Below are positions 52,692 to 61,333 of a DNA stretch of 64,000 bases, one piece after another; within the stretch, counting starts at the first letter, position 1, and every line of letters begins with the position of its first letter. The notes beneath the pieces were generated by a model. That model was not told the origin of the DNA. It saw only the letters and a program-made list of their open reading frames with translations, and made no database searches. The position numbers were made by a program, and so were the translations under genes. The DNA comes from an uncultured Acidimicrobiales bacterium (GTDB taxonomy: Bacteria > Actinomycetota > Acidimicrobiia > Acidimicrobiales > SHLQ01), in contig CALHYX010000034.1 in the NCBI GenBank assembly GCA_938041035.1, positions 17,929 through 81,928 of the forward strand, given 5' to 3'.

Positions 52692-55600
52692 ATGGTGGCT
52701 GCACGAAACGATTCTGCCCAATTCCCCCCCGTCCGAACCCGCGCTTCTCGCTATCTGGCCTCGCGTTATGTGATAGTCGCCTTGCTCATCGCGTTCACCG
52801 CCGGCGGGGTACTCGCGCTGACCCAGGCAAGAGCCGATGCCCAAACCCTCACGTGTAACGGCCAGGCCGTGACCATCAGCGGTTCGACGAACGGCGACGA
52901 CGTGCTGCGGGGCACACCCGGACCCGACGTGTTTCACGCCCAGCGCGGCAACGACACCATCTACGGCGGAGGCGGCGACGACATCATTTGTGGCGGTCAC
53001 GGCCGCGACGAGATCTACGCCGGCCCGGGCGACGATTACATCGACGCCGGCCGCAACCACGACCTCGTGCACGGCGGCGAGGGAAACGACATCATCCTCG
53101 GCAGCTTCGGCGACGACACCCTGTGGGGCGACAACGGCAATGACGAGATCCGCGGCGGCGCCGGTCGTCGAGACGCGCTGTTCGGCGGCGGCGGCAACAA
53201 CGACTTCTGCGCCGGTGAGTTCGTTTCCAGCGCAACCTGCGAACGTCGCGAGGTGAAGATCCGCCCGCGGCGCGGCGCCAAGTCGACCGAGATCCGCAGG
53301 CCTCGCCCCGATCTCATCACCAGCAGCTCGGCCAAGATCACCTTCTTCACCACCCAGTGCACCAACGTGTTGTTCACCCTCGATGGGCCGGACCGTCCCG
53401 AACCGCTCGTCTTCGCGTACCGGGGCTATCCGGACGCCGAAACGGCCGGCGAGAACTGTTTTTACGATCACATCTTCCAACCCGGCATCTGGACCTCGCC
53501 GTTGCGGGCGGACACGCAGTACGAGCTGCGCATCCAAACCATCGACCGCACCGGCAAGGGGGCCGAACGGGTGGTGAGTTTCACCACGCTCGGCGCCGTG
53601 CAGCCGCCGGTCATCGACGACGACACCGCCCGGGCCACCAACCGGGGTTCCACCACTGCGGCGGTCACGGTGAACACCAACGAGTGCACCAACATCCGAG
53701 CCGTGGCGACGACGCCGGTGTCGAGCCGCAGCTGGGTCGCGCAGGGTCCCGACTATCCGAACGCCACGAGCGGCAGCTGCAGCCGGGCCCATTCGCTCAC
53801 GCTGGGCGGCGCCTCGAACCCGCTCCTGCCCGGTGCCGACTACTCGGTCGAAGTCACCGTCATCGACGCCGACGGCGAGATCGACACCGCCTATCTCCGC
53901 TTCACCACCGACGACATCGCCCGGCCGCCGACCATCACCAACCTGAAGGTCACGGGCATCACCGCCAACTCTGCGGTGGTCACCTTCAACACCGACAAGT
54001 GCAGCAACGGTCGCCACGTCGCCAACGCCCCCGGCAAGACCCCGCGCAGCCACCAGGGCGCGGACTGGCCGACGGCAGAGGTGCCCGACGTGAACTGCTG
54101 GACCGACCACATCGCCCGACTCGGCGAGTGGACCGGGCCCCTGGCCCCGAACACGAGGTACACCGCGACGGTCACCGCCATCGACGGCGACGGTCTCTCG
54201 ACGACCGACACCATCACCTTCACGACGGTCTCCGCCAGCACGCCGCCATCGATTTCAAACCTCGAGGTCAACGACGTGACCGCCACGACCGCCCGGTTGA
54301 CCTTCACCACCGATCAGTGCACCAACGTCGAGTACCGCGCGGCCGGATCGGCGGTCGAGCCGCTGTTGTACCGCGGCGCCGACTACCCGACCGCGCAGGT
54401 CCTGGGCACGAACTGCTGGACCGAGCACAGCGCGGTCCTCGGCTCGGTGACCGATCCGCTCGAGCCCGACACGCTCTACAACGTGACCATCACCGTGATC
54501 GATGGCCAGGGCGAAACCAGCACCAGTGGCATCTCCTTCACCACCGGTGTCGTGCGCAAGGCGCCGGTCATCTCCGACGTGCGGGTCACCGAGGTGACCG
54601 ACACCTCGGCCAAGATCACCTTCACCACCGATGAGTGTGCCAACGGTCGCTTCGTCGCCCGTGCGCCGGGTCAATCGAATCGACGCACGGGCGGCAACGA
54701 ATGGCCCCAGGCCGACACGTTCGGCATCAACTGCTGGACCGAACACGTCTCCCGGCTCGGCGTGTGGACGACGCCGTTGGTGCCGGGCACGACCTACGAG
54801 GTCGACATGGAGGTCATCGACAAGGACGGTCTCACCGCCCAACAGACCATTAGTTTCGCCACCACCGCAGCCGCCACGCTCGAGATAACCGACATCGCAG
54901 TGAGCGACGTTACGGCGACGACGGCCAAGCTCACCTTCGCGACCAATCGCTGTGCCAACAGCCGCTATACCGCGACGTCGCCGTCGGCGCCCACCAAGCT
55001 CGGTGGCCACAACAACTGGCCGACGGCCGATCAACCCGGGGTCAACTGCTTCACCGACCACACCTATGAGATCGGCCGCTTCAACGGCGCCCTCACCCCC
55101 GGGGCCACCTACACCCTCGCCCTGGAAGCCACCGACGCCAACGCTCGCCTGGCCGCCGGGTCGATCACCTTCACAACGTCCGGCGGCACCAATACCACCC
55201 CGCCGGAGATCTCCAACGTGCAGGTCACCGACGTCACCGGAACCACGGCGACGGTGACGTTCAACACCGATGTGTGCGCCAACGGCCGTTACACGGCGAC
55301 CGCATCCGGCGTGCCCACCGTGAGGTGGGGCGGCGCCCAGTGGCCGACGGCCCAGGTCCCCGGCGTGAACTGCTGGACCGACCATGTCGCTCGATTCGGC
55401 GACTGGACCGACGACCTGGTTCCCGGCACCTCGTATTCGGTGCTCATCGAGGTCGTCGACGGCGCCGGCCTGATGTCGTCCACCACCCGCACCGTCACTA
55501 CCCCCGGCGCCGTCCAACCGGCCCTGGCGATCAGCAACCTTCAGGTCGACGAAAGCGCCTTTGGCGCCGTCGTGACGTTCAACACCAACGTGTGCGCCAA

Positions 55601-55829
55601 CGGCCGTCATACCGTGGTCGGCGGCGGACGAACCTTCGTCCACGGCGGAGACGACTGGCCTCGGGCCGACACGTTCGGCATCAACTGCTGGAATGACCAC
55701 ATCGCCCGGTTCGGCGAGTGGACCGACGATCTGGTGCCAGGCACGTTCTACACCTTGACCGTCGAGGCGATCGATGGCGATGGCGACCTCAGAACCGCCA
55801 CCGCGACCTTCACCACGCCGTCCCCCTAA
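52692..55829 (+). CDS. Giant secreted RTX protein with eight Cys-paired Fn3-like modules
   Basis: The protein has 1045 residues from ATG 52692; the frame is open upstream to 52482 but that part overlaps the kinase start. The N-terminus carries a hydrophobic export segment (about 24-46). Residues 62-170 are RTX calcium-binding nonapeptides (GGGGDDIIC, GGEGNDIIL). From about 207 to the end run eight modules of about 105 residues, each with strands like Fn3 (TATTAKLTFTT, LPGTxYxV-type ends) and two conserved Cys: one after TTD/NTD (TDxCANGR) and one in NCWTDH. No LPxTG or membrane anchor is seen at the C-terminus. It is probably a large extracellular adhesive protein. Confidence 0.92.
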   Translation: MVAARNDSAQFPPVRTRASRYLASRYVIVALLIAFTAGGVLALTQARADAQTLTCNGQAVTISGSTNGDDVLRGTPGPDVFHAQRGNDTIYGGGGDDIICGGHGRDEIYAGPGDDYIDAGRNHDLVHGGEGNDIILGSFGDDTLWGDNGNDEIRGGAGRRDALFGGGGNNDFCAGEFVSSATCERREVKIRPRRGAKSTEIRRPRPDLITSSSAKITFFTTQCTNVLFTLDGPDRPEPLVFAYRGYPDAETAGENCFYDHIFQPGIWTSPLRADTQYELRIQTIDRTGKGAERVVSFTTLGAVQPPVIDDDTARATNRGSTTAAVTVNTNECTNIRAVATTPVSSRSWVAQGPDYPNATSGSCSRAHSLTLGGASNPLLPGADYSVEVTVIDADGEIDTAYLRFTTDDIARPPTITNLKVTGITANSAVVTFNTDKCSNGRHVANAPGKTPRSHQGADWPTAEVPDVNCWTDHIARLGEWTGPLAPNTRYTATVTAIDGDGLSTTDTITFTTVSASTPPSISNLEVNDVTATTARLTFTTDQCTNVEYRAAGSAVEPLLYRGADYPTAQVLGTNCWTEHSAVLGSVTDPLEPDTLYNVTITVIDGQGETSTSGISFTTGVVRKAPVISDVRVTEVTDTSAKITFTTDECANGRFVARAPGQSNRRTGGNEWPQADTFGINCWTEHVSRLGVWTTPLVPGTTYEVDMEVIDKDGLTAQQTISFATTAAATLEITDIAVSDVTATTAKLTFATNRCANSRYTATSPSAPTKLGGHNNWPTADQPGVNCFTDHTYEIGRFNGALTPGATYTLALEATDANARLAAGSITFTTSGGTNTTPPEISNVQVTDVTGTTATVTFNTDVCANGRYTATASGVPTVRWGGAQWPTAQVPGVNCWTDHVARFGDWTDDLVPGTSYSVLIEVVDGAGLMSSTTRTVTTPGAVQPALAISNLQVDESAFGAVVTFNTNVCANGRHTVVGGGRTFVHGGDDWPRADTFGINCWNDHIARFGEWTDDLVPGTFYTLTVEAIDGDGDLRTATATFTTPSP
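53310..55826 (+). repeat. Eight Fn3-like protein repeats
   Basis: Eight repeats of about 315 bp encode modules with shared landmarks: a C-N/A-N-G-R segment, W-P, N-C-W-T-D/E-H, LGxWT, LxPGTxY and FTT. The last two modules (from about 55200) are the most similar to each other at the CANGR and NCW positions. The second module diverges most, with NCW replaced by SGSCSRAH. Confidence 0.8.
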
Positions 55830-55860
55830 GCCCCTCCGCCCCCAGAAACGACGCAGGCGC

Positions 55861-56439
55861 TCAGGGCGTGCGGAACCCGGCCACCATGTTCTCGAGCACG
55901 ACGTAGCTCTCGCGCGCGGCCTTCGTTGGCTTGGCTGACCGGGCGACGAAATCGGCGCTGCGGCGGGCGGCCCCGTAGAGGCTCGACGCGGTCGCGTCGA
56001 GCGGCACATCGATGATCTCGCCGTCGGCGATGGCCTGGGCCAGCGACGCTCGCAGCAGCTGATACTCCGAACCCTGGGCCCATGCGCCCGGCATCAGCGC
56101 GTCGGCCTCGATCAGTACGACCCGCGCGAACTCGCGGTCAGCCGCCAGGTCGAGCAGGAGTTTGAACCCCGCCAGAATCTTCTCAACCGAGGTGCGGTCG
56201 CTCTCGACGATGGCGCCGAGCCCTGAGTGGAGACCGTTGTCGATCTCATCGACCACCGCGAGGAACAACCCCTGCTTTCCGTCGGGAAAGTGGTGATACA
56301 ACCCGCCCCGGGCCATCTTCGCCTCGGCCAGGATCGCGCTCACCGACGTGGCGTCGTAGCCGCGCTCGACAAAGAGTCGGCGGCCGACTTCGATCAGCGT
56401 TGCCCGCGACCGGGCGGCTTGTTCCTTGCGCGAAACCAC
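55861..56439 (-). CDS. TetR-family repressor
   Basis: The protein has 192 residues from GTG 56439; GTG 56457 is possible. The N-terminal HTH is typical: RSRATLIEVGRRLFVERGYD, ATSVSAILAEAKMARGGLYH, HFPDGKQGLF. The rest is a helical ligand-binding domain. It is divergent from the ABC exporter operon. A 15-bp palindrome (56494-56508) between them is the likely operator, so it probably represses itself and the exporter until an effector binds. Confidence 0.92.
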   Translation of the reverse strand: MVSRKEQAARSRATLIEVGRRLFVERGYDATSVSAILAEAKMARGGLYHHFPDGKQGLFLAVVDEIDNGLHSGLGAIVESDRTSVEKILAGFKLLLDLAADREFARVVLIEADALMPGAWAQGSEYQLLRASLAQAIADGEIIDVPLDATASSLYGAARRSADFVARSAKPTKAARESYVVLENMVAGFRTP

Positions 56440-56493
56440 GGACCCAGTGTGCACCACGCTCGCCGACGCGCCCGCCTCGCCGCCAATTCAATT

Positions 56494-56508
56494 GACCGAC
56501 TGTCGGTC
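56494..56508. promoter_or_regulatory. TetR operator overlapping the exporter promoter
   Basis: GACCGAC and GTCGGTC form a perfect palindrome around a central T. It overlaps a likely -35 TTGACC (56492-56497), with TACGGT (56516-56521) 18 bases downstream as the -10. Binding here would block the promoter. The predicted transcript start falls at about 56528, on the GTG of the exporter ATPase. Confidence 0.7.
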
Positions 56509-56527
56509 GGTGAAATACGGTGTGAGC

Positions 56528-57394
56528 GTGCTCACCGTCGAAGACCTCAACTTCGAATACGACGCCGACAGCCCGATACTGCGCGGGGTGGACCTCCACC
56601 TCGAGCGAGGAGCGGCCGTCGGCCTGCTCGGCGCCAACGGGGCAGGAAAGTCCACCCTGCTCGGCGCCATCACCAACTCGATCTACGGCAGCCGGCGAGG
56701 CGCGATCAGGGCGTCGGACGACAACGTGGGGCCGATCGGGTACGCCACGCAGAACCCCGCCCTCTACCTCCACCTGAGCGCCCGCGAGAACGTCGTGCAC
56801 GCCGCCCGACTCGCCACGCGACGATGGAAGGTGGACCGCCTCGTCGACGAGACCATCGACGAATACGGGCTCGGTTCCTTCGTCGACCAGTCGGCCCGTC
56901 AGCTCTCCGGGGGTCAGACCCGCATCACCCACCTCGCCTGCTCGTTCGTCCACCGGCCCACCGTGCGGTTGCTCGACGAACCGACCACCGCCCTCGACTT
57001 CGAGACTCGCCACAAGCTGGTCGAACTCGTGCACCGCTGGCGCGGCGAGAACATCGCGACCCTGGTGACGGCTCACTACCCCGAGGACATCGAAGAACTC
57101 TGCACCGACCTCGTCGTGCTGATCGATGGCCGGACCCATGCCCTCGGCCCGATCGACTCGCATCTACGAAGCCTCGGCACCACCGCCACCATCCGGGGAG
57201 CCGAAGCCACCCACGAACTCCAGGTCGTACGGCCGACGCTCGGCGCGCTGATCACCGCCGGCGCCGATGTCGGTATCGACGCCGACACGCCGCTCGACTC
57301 GATCCGGCTCAGCCCGCCCAGCCTGCGCGACCTGTTGCGCCGGGATCCGAGCCTGCGTTCCGCGGTCGCCGATGCCGAGCCAGGGGTCGCATGA
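56528..57394 (+). CDS. ABC exporter ATPase
   Basis: The protein has 288 residues from GTG 56528, which would be a leaderless start; GTG 56522 is an alternative. ABC motifs are complete: GANGAGKST (Walker A, near 34), LSGGQTR (signature), RLLDEPTTALD (Walker B with D-loop) and VTAHYPED (H-loop). A C-terminal extension of about 70 residues is found in ABC-2 type drug exporters (DrrA-like). The stop overlaps the permease start by four bases (ATGA). It is controlled by the divergent TetR gene, so it is probably a drug or metabolite exporter. Confidence 0.93.
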   Translation: MLTVEDLNFEYDADSPILRGVDLHLERGAAVGLLGANGAGKSTLLGAITNSIYGSRRGAIRASDDNVGPIGYATQNPALYLHLSARENVVHAARLATRRWKVDRLVDETIDEYGLGSFVDQSARQLSGGQTRITHLACSFVHRPTVRLLDEPTTALDFETRHKLVELVHRWRGENIATLVTAHYPEDIEELCTDLVVLIDGRTHALGPIDSHLRSLGTTATIRGAEATHELQVVRPTLGALITAGADVGIDADTPLDSIRLSPPSLRDLLRRDPSLRSAVADAEPGVA

Positions 57395-58149
57395 TCGCCG
57401 TCGCCCGCAGCTTTGCCCTCACCGAATACCGAGCCCTACTGCGCTCGCCGATCTCCATGGTCTTCTTCTTTGGCCTCCCCGCGATCATGAGCGCCATCCT
57501 GGGACCCTCGGTCACCGGGTTGAGCGAGGGTGCGGTCGCCGGGCGAGCCACCATTGGCTTCGCCGTGATGTTCGCCTACATGGGGGTGAACTACGTCGGC
57601 CGAGCGCTGTTCCGGGAGTACCACAGCAACACCTGGCGGCGAACGGCGATCGTGGCCCCACCGCGGTGGGCGTTTCTCGGCGGAAAGTGCTTCGCCGTGT
57701 TCTCCATCAGCTTTGTACAGCTGTGCGTGTTCGCCGGCGTCGCCGTCGTCCTTCTCGATCTCCAGGTGGACACCGTCGGCGAAATCATCCAGATGCTGCT
57801 CATCTTCGTCCTTCACGCGGCGACCGGCGTCGCCGTGGGCGCGGTGCTGTTCACGATCGTCCAACGGGCGGAGTCGTTCTTCTCGCTCACCTATCTGGTG
57901 CTCATCGCCTTCGCCGCGCTCGGCGGCGCGATCGTGGCCTCGTCGGAACTACCCGGGTGGTCGCGCCTCGTCGGGGTGTTCACGCCGCACTACTGGTCGA
58001 TGCGAGCGCTCGACAACATCAACGGTGGGGCGGCCTCGTGGCGCATCACCCTCGAGAGCGCCGGGGTCCTCGCACTCATCTTCTGTGCGCTGATGGCACT
58101 TGCGGCCGCCCGCTTCGACTACCGCCTGCTGAAACTCGCCGATGAGTGA
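57391..58149 (+). CDS. ABC-2 type exporter permease
   Basis: The protein has 252 residues with about six transmembrane helices (LLRSPISMVFFFGLPAIMSA, FAVFSISFVQLCVFAGVAVV, MLLIFVLHAATGVAVGAVLF). A conserved ABC-2 loop is seen (LSEGAVAGRATIGFAVMFAY). It is translationally coupled to the ATPase and overlaps the next gene by eight bases. It forms the channel of the TetR-controlled exporter. Confidence 0.92.
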   Translation: MIAVARSFALTEYRALLRSPISMVFFFGLPAIMSAILGPSVTGLSEGAVAGRATIGFAVMFAYMGVNYVGRALFREYHSNTWRRTAIVAPPRWAFLGGKCFAVFSISFVQLCVFAGVAVVLLDLQVDTVGEIIQMLLIFVLHAATGVAVGAVLFTIVQRAESFFSLTYLVLIAFAALGGAIVASSELPGWSRLVGVFTPHYWSMRALDNINGGAASWRITLESAGVLALIFCALMALAAARFDYRLLKLADE

Positions 58150-58642
58150 ACACGACTGGCTGCTCGCCGCGCGGTACACCGCCCGCGTCGGGTTCCCGTT
58201 GTTCCTGGCGTTCTACGTCACCCGGCAACGGCGGCCGTGGCTCCTGGCGTTCGCGGCCACCCACACCGTCCACCTGGTCGCATTGACCATCTACCTGATG
58301 GTCAGCGGCGAACACCGGTCGGCGACGACCCTCGCCGTGGGCGGCGCCGGGTACGGGTGCCTCTACCTGATGGCGGTCGGCGCGGGCGGGCCGTCGGTCG
58401 AGCGCGGAGGCGGTCGGGTGCTCGCCGCCGTGGGACCGAACCTGCTCGCTTTCATCTTCGGTGCCAGCTACCTCGGTCGAGCCTTCGACCCCGACCGCCG
58501 AGTCGTTGGCATCATCGGTATGAGCATGCTCGTGGCGGCGCTGATCGGACGGCTCCAGTGGCGCCGCCGGCGACCCCCCGTCGCCATCGCCGACGTGTGG
58601 GTCAGCCGGCCACCGGCACCGTGGCGAGGAAGTCCGCCGTGA
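58142..58642 (+). CDS. Small multi-helix membrane protein
   Basis: The protein has 166 residues with about four hydrophobic segments (WLLAFAATHTVHLVALTIYL; AVGGAGYGCLYLMAVGAGG; AAVGPNLLAFIFGASYLGRA; VVGIIGMSMLVAALIGRL). The C-terminus is basic. The gene overlaps the permease stop by eight bases, so it is the third gene of the TetR-controlled operon. I recognise no family. Its end overlaps the convergent hydrolase by 41 bases. Confidence 0.8.
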   Translation: MSEHDWLLAARYTARVGFPLFLAFYVTRQRRPWLLAFAATHTVHLVALTIYLMVSGEHRSATTLAVGGAGYGCLYLMAVGAGGPSVERGGGRVLAAVGPNLLAFIFGASYLGRAFDPDRRVVGIIGMSMLVAALIGRLQWRRRRPPVAIADVWVSRPPAPWRGSPP

Positions 58643-59450
58643 GCTCGGCGAACCGCTCGGGGTACTCCTCGTGCACGAACAGGCGGGCGTTGGCAATCGC
58701 CTCGAATCGGGTGGGGCCGGCGAACTGATCGACCATCGCCCGGGCCTTCCCGATGGGGAAGAACGGGTCGTCCTCGCCCCAGATCAGCAGCGACGGCATG
58801 GTCAGCTTGGCGTGCACGGCGGGCAGAGCATCGACCGCGTCGTTGTCGAAGTTGCGGATCAGAGCCAGCTGGCTGTCCATCAGCTCAGAATCGGCGAGCA
58901 ACTCGCCGAGGATGACCCCGAACCCGTCATCGATCGCGTCGAAGTCGTGGAAGCAGCCGCCCAGGGCGAGCGGTGAACGGGCGAGAATGTCGTGCCCGAG
59001 CATCGTTCGAAGCACGTTGCCCGAACCCGGCAGCTTCGACAGCAAGGAGTACATCGACACCTGCCACGAGTGGTGGTTTGGGATCTCGGTGCCGCTCATC
59101 ACCAGAGCCGTCACCGCCTCGGGGCGGCGGGCCGCGGCCATCCGGGTGAACATGGCGCCGCTGTCGTGGCCGACGAGGGTGACCTGGTCGAGCCCAAGGT
59201 GGTCGAGCACCGCCAGGATCGAATCGACGTGGCCGGCGAACGTCATCGGCGTGTCCGCGGTCGGGCGGGAGGCGCCGGCACCCGGCAGGTCGATCACATG
59301 GCAGGTGAAGCCGTCGAGGCGACCGACGATGTTGCGCCAGGTTCCGCCGTGGAGCGGCCACCCGTGGACGAACAACACGTCGGGGCCGCTGCCGTGCCTG
59401 CGGTAGGCCACCTGGGTGTGGCCGATATCGATGAACTCGGGCTCGCTCAT
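58602..59450 (-). CDS. Alpha/beta hydrolase with Asp nucleophile motif (dehalogenase/epoxide-hydrolase-like)
   Basis: The protein has 282 residues. The core reads VLFVHGWPLHGGTWRNIV, DLPGAGASRP and the nucleophile elbow VGHDSGAMF. The elbow has Asp as nucleophile (G-H-D-S-G), as in haloalkane dehalogenases and epoxide hydrolases. LLIWGEDDPFFPIG gives the acid region and LFVHEEYPERF holds the catalytic His. No second halide-binding Trp after the Asp (Ser replaces it), so epoxide hydrolase or another Asp-based reaction is more likely than classic dehalogenase. Confidence 0.88.
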   Translation of the reverse strand: MSEPEFIDIGHTQVAYRRHGSGPDVLFVHGWPLHGGTWRNIVGRLDGFTCHVIDLPGAGASRPTADTPMTFAGHVDSILAVLDHLGLDQVTLVGHDSGAMFTRMAAARRPEAVTALVMSGTEIPNHHSWQVSMYSLLSKLPGSGNVLRTMLGHDILARSPLALGGCFHDFDAIDDGFGVILGELLADSELMDSQLALIRNFDNDAVDALPAVHAKLTMPSLLIWGEDDPFFPIGKARAMVDQFAGPTRFEAIANARLFVHEEYPERFAELTADFLATVPVAG

Positions 59451-59577
59451 GGTCGCTCCTCAAGAGATGGATGTTCCGGTCTGTCGCCGGTGGGTTGACC
59501 GTACGAATTCCGCGGCCGACCGGCGATTACCTGTTCGGGTAGGTGCCCGGAACGCGGCACGAACGTACGCTGGCCCC

Positions 59578-60387
59578 GTGGCCACCTCTTCCGCGTCCCG
59601 CACCCCAGAACGCGTCTTCGCCGCGCTCTTGAAGTACTGGCGCGGCGCCCGGGGACTGAGCCAGCTCGACCTTGCGTTGACCGCCGAGGTGTCCGCTCGT
59701 CACATCAGCTTTCTCGAGACCGGGCGCTCACAACCCAGCGTGGAGATGGTGTTGTTGTTGGCCGAGTCGCTCGATGTGCCGCTGCGCGACCGCAACGAAC
59801 TCCTGCGCGCGGCCGGGTTCGGCGCCCAGTACGCCGAACCGGGAATCGACGAGGCCCTCAACGGGATTCTGGGTACGGCGTTGACCACGATGCTCGAACA
59901 TCACGAGCCGTTCCCGCTGATCGTCATCGACCACCACTACCAGGTGGTGCGGGTCAACCGGGCCGGCGCGAAGATGCTCGCGCTGGCCGGCCAACCCGAG
60001 GCGACCGAGATCAACCTGTTGCGGCTCATGTTCGAGCCCACCGTCCGCGAACTCGTGGCCGACTGGGAAGAATCGGCCGGCTCGCTATTGCGGCGGCTCC
60101 AGCGCGAGACCCTGCAACGCCCCCAGGACGAGGCGCTGCAGACCCTGCTGGCCGACCTGCTCGCCGCCCCCGGCGTGCCCGAGGCGTGGCGCCAGCCGAA
60201 CCCGAGCCAACCGAGCGACCCGCTGCTGGCGCTCAAGCTCCGACTGGGCGATCAGGTCCTGTCGTTCCTCACCACCGTCACCACGTTCAACGCACCGCAC
60301 AACGTGACCCTCGACGAGCTCCACATCGAGAGTTGGTTTCCCATGGACGACGCCACCGCACAGGCCTGCCACGAACTGCTCGGCTGA
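59578..60387 (+). CDS. XRE-family regulator with MmyB-like ligand domain
   Basis: The protein has 269 residues from GTG 59578; the frame is open upstream to 59416 but lies within the divergent promoter region. Residues 10-70 form an XRE helix-turn-helix (RGLSQLDLALTAEVSARHIS, FLETGRSQPSVEMVLLLAES). The rest matches the MmyB-like ligand-binding region: PLIVIDHHYQVVRVNRAGAK, NLLRLMFEP and a tail with TVTTFNAPHNVTLDELHIES. It is divergent from the hydrolase, with 127 bases between, and probably controls it. Confidence 0.9.
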   Translation: MATSSASRTPERVFAALLKYWRGARGLSQLDLALTAEVSARHISFLETGRSQPSVEMVLLLAESLDVPLRDRNELLRAAGFGAQYAEPGIDEALNGILGTALTTMLEHHEPFPLIVIDHHYQVVRVNRAGAKMLALAGQPEATEINLLRLMFEPTVRELVADWEESAGSLLRRLQRETLQRPQDEALQTLLADLLAAPGVPEAWRQPNPSQPSDPLLALKLRLGDQVLSFLTTVTTFNAPHNVTLDELHIESWFPMDDATAQACHELLG

Positions 60388-60414
60388 TCGGCCGACCCGG
60401 ACCCGGCGGCACCC

Positions 60415-61206
60415 CTACCGCGGCAGGGACCGCCGCCGGTTCACCACCGCTCGACCCCCCAGGTCGGCTCGCCGTCCCGCCGCTTGGCCGGCCTGAAGCC
60501 CACGACCGTTGGAGACCGACGCCGAGTAGGTGGTGAGGTGGGGAAACTCGGCCTCGATGGCCGAATCGACGTCGTCGCGGCGGCGTTGCAACACCGGGAG
60601 CAGCGCCCCGCCTTCGCGATCGTCGACCCGCTGGTCGAACCGTTCCTGGACCTCGGTGAGGCGACGAGCGATGGTGTCGGCGAACCCCAGGATGAACGAA
60701 CCGCGGAACGAACGGGTTCGGTTCTCACCCCGTTCGTCAACCATCGAGCCGTGCGCCAACATGAGCCGTACCGCCTGCAACAACAACGAGGTGAACAGGG
60801 TCTCGACGATCGCCAGATCGGCGGGGTAGCCGAACACGATCGCCACCACCGGCGGCTTCCGGCCGGCCAGACGATCGGGTCGGCCGCGATTGCCCGGGCC
60901 GGTGGAGAGGACCACCTGGCACCGGTTGGGCCCGGCGACAGCGGAAACGAGCGAGACCTTCTGTTTGGCGTACGGCGCCTCCATGACCAGACGAATGCTG
61001 GTGACCTCGCCGTGTCCGCGACGGCTTTCGAGGAGGGCCTGATCGATGGCGTGCACCGCCATCAGCTCCTGCGCCTTGGCGGTCAGGGCAGCAGCCTCGT
61101 CGGGGAACCCCGTGGACTCGGCCTTGGCCAGCAACGCCCGCACCCGATGGAGTACCCGCCGATCGATGGTCGTATCGGGGTCAGCGCTGTCGTTTCGTTC
61201 GTTCAT
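60415..61206 (-). CDS. DUF2786 protein
   Basis: The protein has 263 residues from ATG 61206. The N-terminal DUF2786 motif is clear: RVRALLAKAESTGFPDEAAA, LTAKAQELMAVHAIDQALLE. The central part has YAKQKVSLVSAVAGPNRCQV and VFGYPADLAIVETLFTSLLL, found in the longer members. The basic C-terminus (GRRADLGGRAVVNRRRSLPR) may bind nucleic acid. The family is uncharacterised and widespread in actinobacteria. Confidence 0.85.
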   Translation of the reverse strand: MNERNDSADPDTTIDRRVLHRVRALLAKAESTGFPDEAAALTAKAQELMAVHAIDQALLESRRGHGEVTSIRLVMEAPYAKQKVSLVSAVAGPNRCQVVLSTGPGNRGRPDRLAGRKPPVVAIVFGYPADLAIVETLFTSLLLQAVRLMLAHGSMVDERGENRTRSFRGSFILGFADTIARRLTEVQERFDQRVDDREGGALLPVLQRRRDDVDSAIEAEFPHLTTYSASVSNGRGLQAGQAAGRRADLGGRAVVNRRRSLPR

Positions 61207-61249
61207 GGCCACCACCCTCTCGCGACGGTGAGACAATCTTGTCGCCTCG

Positions 61250-61279
61250 GGTTCGGTTCGGTTCAGTTCGGTTCGTTTC
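61250..61279. repeat. GGTTC pentanucleotide repeat
   Basis: Six units of GGTTC, with AGTTC and GTTTC variants, run from 61250 to 61279 just upstream of the DUF2786 start (61206), in the gap before the divergent metallo-hydrolase gene. Confidence 0.7.
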
Positions 61280-61333
61280 TGAACGACCCGAAAGTCCGAG
61301 GCGGCGGGATCGACGATCGGGCAGACTCGGGCC

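Noticed and set aside
54255..56009. Reverse frame opposite the Fn3-like modules
   Set aside because: Repeats only reflect the forward-strand modules; it runs across the TetR gene end.
61250..61279. tRNA T-loop fragment because of repeated GGTTC
   Set aside because: No cloverleaf or acceptor stem around it; simple pentanucleotide repeat.
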